Assembly (NCBI GenBank): GCA_001914695.1
Contig: MNCZ01000049.1
Location: 1 to 35,804 of the forward strand
DNA length: 35,804 nt
Source of the DNA: Gammaproteobacteria bacterium 13_2_20CM_66_19
Lineage (GTDB): Bacteria; Pseudomonadota; Gammaproteobacteria; Steroidobacterales; Steroidobacteraceae
Direction of reading: 5' to 3'
Below the pieces are notes generated by a model. That model worked only from the letters and a program-made list of their open reading frames with translations, was not told the origin of the DNA and ran no database searches. How positions within the stretch are numbered: the stretch's first letter is position 1; each line of letters begins with the position of its first letter. The translations under genes were made by a program, and so were the position numbers. This document shows positions 32,712-35,804 of the stretch, in pieces.

Positions 32712-33244
32712 TTGAGGGCATCCAGGATCGCATCGAGCCTCTCGGGCGTGAGGTGCTCGTGGAACACGTGATCCACCATCATCATCGGCGCGCCGGTGCA
32801 GGCGGCGAGGCACTCCTCTTCTCTCTTCAGGAAGATGCGCCCGTCAGGCGTACTCTCGTTGAGCTTGATGCCGAGTCTTCCCTCGGCGTGCGCCACCAGC
32901 TCCTCGGCGCCCCTCAGCATGCAGGAGATGTTGGTGCAGATGCTGACGTGATGGCGGCCGCAAGCGTGGGTCTCGAGCATCGAGTAGAAGCTCGCCACCT
33001 CGTACACCTGGATCGGCGGCAGCTGCAGGTGCTCGGCCACCGCATCCATCAGATCGGGCGTGAGGTAGCCGCGGTTCTGCTCCTGCGCCGCGCGCAGCGC
33101 CGCGATGCACGCCGAGCGCTGCCGGCCGGGCGGAAACCTCCTCACCCAGTGATCGATCTCGCGGCGGGTCTCCTCCGAGAGCAGCGATAGTTTGCTCGCG
33201 AGCGCGGTGCCGCCGACACCGATGTTGCTGCGCTCGCCGTTCAT
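32708..33244 (-). CDS. nuoE: NADH-quinone oxidoreductase subunit E
   Basis: 178 residues. Thioredoxin-like subunit binding the [2Fe-2S] N1a cluster through SICTNISC (C-x4-C) and [10 protein letters not shown] (C-x3-C). N-terminal helical bundle includes [15 protein letters not shown] and [12 protein letters not shown] at 33244 overlaps the nuoD stop by four bases. The C-terminal [14 protein letters not shown] is a short helix. Confidence 0.97.
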   Translation of the reverse strand: MNGERSNIGVGGTALASKLSLLSEETRREIDHWVRRFPPGRQRSACIAALRAAQEQNRGYLTPDLMDAVAEHLQLPPIQVYEVASFYSMLETHACGRHHVSICTNISCMLRGAEELVAHAEGRLGIKLNESTPDGRIFLKREEECLAACTGAPMMMVDHVFHEHLTPERLDAILDALK

Positions 33245-34509
33245 CGGTCTATCTCCCCGAAGACGATGTCCTGACTGCCGATCACGGCCACCACGTCGGC
33301 GAGCATGTGGCCGCGGCACATCTCCTCGAGCGCCGCCAGATGCGCAAAGCCCGGCGCGCGGCACTTCAGGCGATAGGGCTTGTTGGCGCCGTCGGAGATC
33401 AGGTAGATGCCGAACTCGCCCTTCGGGGCCTCCACGGCAGCGTAGGTTTCTCCCTCAGGTACTTCATAGCCTTCCGTGAAGAACTTAAAGTGATGGATGA
33501 GGGCCTCCATGTCATCCTTCATGCGCTCGCGTCGCGGCGGACACGCCTTCCGGTCATCGACCATCACGGGCCCCGGGTGCGCGCGCAGCCAATCGACGCA
33601 CTGGCGGACGATGCGATTCGCCTGGCGCATCTCCTCGACGCGCACCAGGTAGCGATCGTAGCAATCCCCGTTGACACCCACCGGAACGTCGAAGTCCATG
33701 CGCTCGTAGACCTCGTAGGGCTGCTTCTTGCGCAGGTCCCAGGCTACGCCTGAGCCGCGCAGCATCGGACCCGAGAAGCCGAGCTGCATGGCGCGCTCGG
33801 GCGGGACCACGCCGATGTTCACGGTGCGCTGTTTCCAGATACGGTTGTCGGTGAGCAGCGTCTCGTAGTCGTCGATGGCCGCGGGAAAGACTGCAGTGAA
33901 CGCCTGGATGAAGTCCAGCATGCCGCCCGAGCGCGCCTCGTTGAGACGCGCGACCGCCTTCTCCGAGCGCCATCTCGACGCCTGGTACTTCGGCATCGCA
34001 TCGGGCAGATCGCGATGCACGCCCCCGGGGCGGTAGTAGGTCGCATGCATGCGCGTGCCCGATACCGCCTCGTAGACGTCCATGAGCTCCTCGCGCTGCT
34101 TGAAGCACAGCAGGAACACCGTCATGGCGCCGATGTCGAGCCCGTGGGAGCCGAGCCACATGAGATGATTCAGGATGCGCGTGATCTCGTCGAACATCAC
34201 GCGGATGTATTTCGCGCGCTCGGGCGGCTCGATGCCGAGCAGCCGCTCGATCGCGAGCACGTAGGCGTGCTCGTTGCACATCATCGACACGTAGTCGAGC
34301 CGGTCCATGTAGCCGATGGATTGATTGAAGGGCTTGGACTCGGCGAGCTTCTCGGTGCCGCGATGCAATAGCCCGATATGCGGATCGGCCTTCTGGATCA
34401 CCTCCCCGTCCATCTCCAGCACCAGCCGCAGCACTCCGTGAGCCGCCGGGTGCTGGGGCCCGAAGTTCATGGTGTAGTTGCGGATCTCGGAGAGCGGTGT
34501 GGCGGCCAT
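33241..34509 (-). CDS. nuoD: NADH-quinone oxidoreductase subunit D (49 kDa)
   Basis: 422 residues, not fused to NuoC. Quinone-site subunit derived from [NiFe] hydrogenase large subunits. Conserved: [19 protein letters not shown] (quinone His loop), [46 protein letters not shown], and the C-terminal [23 protein letters not shown] at 34509 shares a base with the nuoC stop (TGATG). Confidence 0.97.
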   Translation of the reverse strand: MAATPLSEIRNYTMNFGPQHPAAHGVLRLVLEMDGEVIQKADPHIGLLHRGTEKLAESKPFNQSIGYMDRLDYVSMMCNEHAYVLAIERLLGIEPPERAKYIRVMFDEITRILNHLMWLGSHGLDIGAMTVFLLCFKQREELMDVYEAVSGTRMHATYYRPGGVHRDLPDAMPKYQASRWRSEKAVARLNEARSGGMLDFIQAFTAVFPAAIDDYETLLTDNRIWKQRTVNIGVVPPERAMQLGFSGPMLRGSGVAWDLRKKQPYEVYERMDFDVPVGVNGDCYDRYLVRVEEMRQANRIVRQCVDWLRAHPGPVMVDDRKACPPRRERMKDDMEALIHHFKFFTEGYEVPEGETYAAVEAPKGEFGIYLISDGANKPYRLKCRAPGFAHLAALEEMCRGHMLADVVAVIGSQDIVFGEIDR

Positions 34510-35216
34510 CAGCGCGGCACCTGCGGATCTTTGAGCGCGGGCTCGTAGCGGTGGTCGTGGCGGATCACCTTCGGGACCAGCACTCTCGGCGTGATGCTCA
34601 CCGGCTGGTACACGACCCGCTGCCTGTCGGGATCGTACTGCACCTCCACGTTGCCGATGAGCGGAAAGTCCTTGCGGAAGGGATGCCCGATGAAGCCGTA
34701 GTCGGTGAGCAGGCGGCGCAGGTCCGGGTGACCGCGGAACAGAATGCCGAACAGGTCGAAGGCCTCGCGCTCGAACCAGTTGGCGCTCGCCCATACGTCC
34801 ACCACCGAGTCGACGACCGGCTCGGCGGAGTCTTCGCACCTGACTGCGAGCCGCAGCCGCTGGTTGTGGCTGATGGAGAGCAGCTGATAGACGACCGCGA
34901 AGCGGCCGGGGGCGTTCGGGTCGGGCGCACCGCCCTCTGCGATCCGGCCGCGGCTGAAGCCCGAGCGGGTGGCATCCGTCGTCTGCCACTCCTCCCGCCC
35001 GTAGTGCAGATAATCGGCGCCGGCCAGATCCATCAGCATCTCGAAGGCGAGCTCGGGCGCATCGCGGAGTGTCCGGCACACCTCGAGGAGCGAGCCCGCG
35101 TCGGTGTCGTAGGCCAGCTCGCGGGCGAGCGCGGGCCGGCGCCGGACGCTGCCGCCGAGCCGCGCGTCGACCTTCAGGGCGAGAGCTTCGTTGAGCTCGC
35201 TCAAGCGCTGTCTCAC
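34509..35216 (-). CDS. nuoC: NADH-quinone oxidoreductase subunit C (30 kDa)
   Basis: 235 residues. Peripheral-arm subunit. Signature segment [20 protein letters not shown] followed by [18 protein letters not shown] is fully conserved. The C-terminal tail after [11 protein letters not shown] is slightly extended. GTG at 35216 is the first in-frame start 11 bases after the nuoB stop, but its GAGG lies very close; TTG at 35204 is a possible alternative start. Confidence 0.94.
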   Translation of the reverse strand: MRQRLSELNEALALKVDARLGGSVRRRPALARELAYDTDAGSLLEVCRTLRDAPELAFEMLMDLAGADYLHYGREEWQTTDATRSGFSRGRIAEGGAPDPNAPGRFAVVYQLLSISHNQRLRLAVRCEDSAEPVVDSVVDVWASANWFEREAFDLFGILFRGHPDLRRLLTDYGFIGHPFRKDFPLIGNVEVQYDPDRQRVVYQPVSITPRVLVPKVIRHDHRYEPALKDPQVPR

Positions 35217-35227
35217 TCCTCGCCAGA

Positions 35228-35734
35228 CTATCGGGCGATCGTGCTGGTGCGGGCGATCTTCTTCTGCAGCTGCACGATCCCGTACACCAGCGCTTCGGCC
35301 GTGGGCGGACACCCGGGTACGTAAATGTCGACCGGCACGATGCGGTCGCAGCCGCGCACGACCGAGTACGAATAATGGTAGTAGCCGCCGCCGTTCGCGC
35401 ACGAGCCCATGGAGATGACCCAGCGGGGCTCCGCCATCTGGTCGTACACCCTGCGCAGCGCCGGCGCCATCTTGTTGACCAGAGTGCCGGCGACGATCAT
35501 GACGTCCGACTGGCGGGGGCTCGGCCGGAACACCACGCCGAAGCGATCGAGGTCGTAGCGCGAGGCGCCGGCATGCATCATCTCGACCGCGCAGCACGCC
35601 AGCCCGAAGGTCATCGGCCACAACGACCCGGTGCGCGCCCAGTTGATGAGAGTGTCGAGCTGCGTCGTGAAGAAGCCGCGCTGCGCGAAACCCTCCAGGG
35701 CCTCCAGTCCCGCCCGCTCGACCGCTAGTCCCAC
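35228..35734 (-). CDS. nuoB: NADH-quinone oxidoreductase subunit B
   Basis: 168 residues. Binds the terminal [4Fe-4S] cluster N2, which reduces quinone: tandem cysteines in [11 protein letters not shown], then [16 protein letters not shown] and [12 protein letters not shown]. The start is taken as GTG at 35734 ([11 protein letters not shown]), matching family N-termini, and overlaps the nuoA end by ten bases. A longer in-frame form from 35755 would read seven residues inside nuoA and is less likely. Confidence 0.95.
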   Translation of the reverse strand: MGLAVERAGLEALEGFAQRGFFTTQLDTLINWARTGSLWPMTFGLACCAVEMMHAGASRYDLDRFGVVFRPSPRQSDVMIVAGTLVNKMAPALRRVYDQMAEPRWVISMGSCANGGGYYHYSYSVVRGCDRIVPVDIYVPGCPPTAEALVYGIVQLQKKIARTSTIAR

Positions 35735-35804
35735 TCGAGCGCCCCCTTCTTCCACTCGTAGATGAAGCCGACGACCAGGATCGCGAGGAAGATGCTCATG
35801 GCGG
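35725..35804 (-). CDS. nuoA: NADH-quinone oxidoreductase subunit A, C-terminal end only
   Basis: Partial at the right edge. The 25 visible residues, [19 protein letters not shown] then ALEWD, form the end of the last membrane helix and the conserved C-terminal [10 protein letters not shown] of NuoA, stopping with TAG at 35727-35725. The promoter of the nuo operon is outside the window. Confidence 0.93.
   Translation of the reverse strand, partial: AMSIFLAILVVGFIYEWKKGALEWD

Overview
This is a high-GC proteobacterial chromosome segment, estimated by eye at about 70% GC, with strong GC3 bias, many GTG starts and tightly packed genes that overlap by 1-4 bases. The gene content suggests a gammaproteobacterium of the Xanthomonadales/Nevskiales/Steroidobacter type, or possibly a betaproteobacterium: a cysD-cysNC fusion, separate nuoC and nuoD inside a 14-gene complex I operon, yhhQ, and hmgA-fahA. 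That placement is inference. No rRNA, tRNA, CRISPR array, integrase or transposase was seen, and no gap without a gene is longer than about 300 bases.

Layout, left to right. 1-2885: arginase (runs off the left edge) and ornithine cyclodeaminase form a minus-strand arginine-to-proline module, divergent from an Lrp/AsnC-type regulator that is followed by a small unknown gene. 2921-7796: a minus-strand sulfate-activation operon, cysD-cysNC-cysQ, with a thiolase translationally coupled at its end and a possible 12-codon leader ORF at its start. 7958-10517: an exported retropepsin-like protein with two DTGA motifs, an unknown 163-residue protein, a cluster of 78-bp palindromic repeat units, and a HAD hydrolase whose 3' end lies inside one of those units. 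10675-14805: four exported or surface proteins (an FG-GAP lipoprotein, a Gly/His-rich protein, an outer-membrane barrel, and a small charged periplasmic protein with its own terminator). 14848-18233: homogentisate catabolism, hmgA-fahA, with the queuosine-precursor transporter yhhQ coupled to it. 18353-18934: an unknown membrane-anchored protein. 19016-35804: the respiratory complex I operon nuoA-N, transcribed leftward. It enters at the right edge with nuoA partial and continues without a visible break into an exported YVTN-type beta-propeller and an exported M20 peptidase.

The metabolic genes are ordinary and nearly all have intact catalytic motifs. The most unusual object is the repeat cluster at 9546-9868. 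Units of equal length (78 bp) differ in the sequence of their palindromic arms, but left-arm changes are matched by complementary right-arm changes. This indicates a family kept for its folded shape (REP/MITE-like or a structured RNA), and one copy supplies the last ~21 codons of the HAD gene. A 14-base near-match to the left arm lies alone at 13011-13024. Other points of interest are non-canonical operon partners (thiolase with cys genes, yhhQ with hmgA-fahA, propeller plus peptidase with nuo), a leader ORF at cysD, and a hairpin over the regulator's ribosome-binding site.
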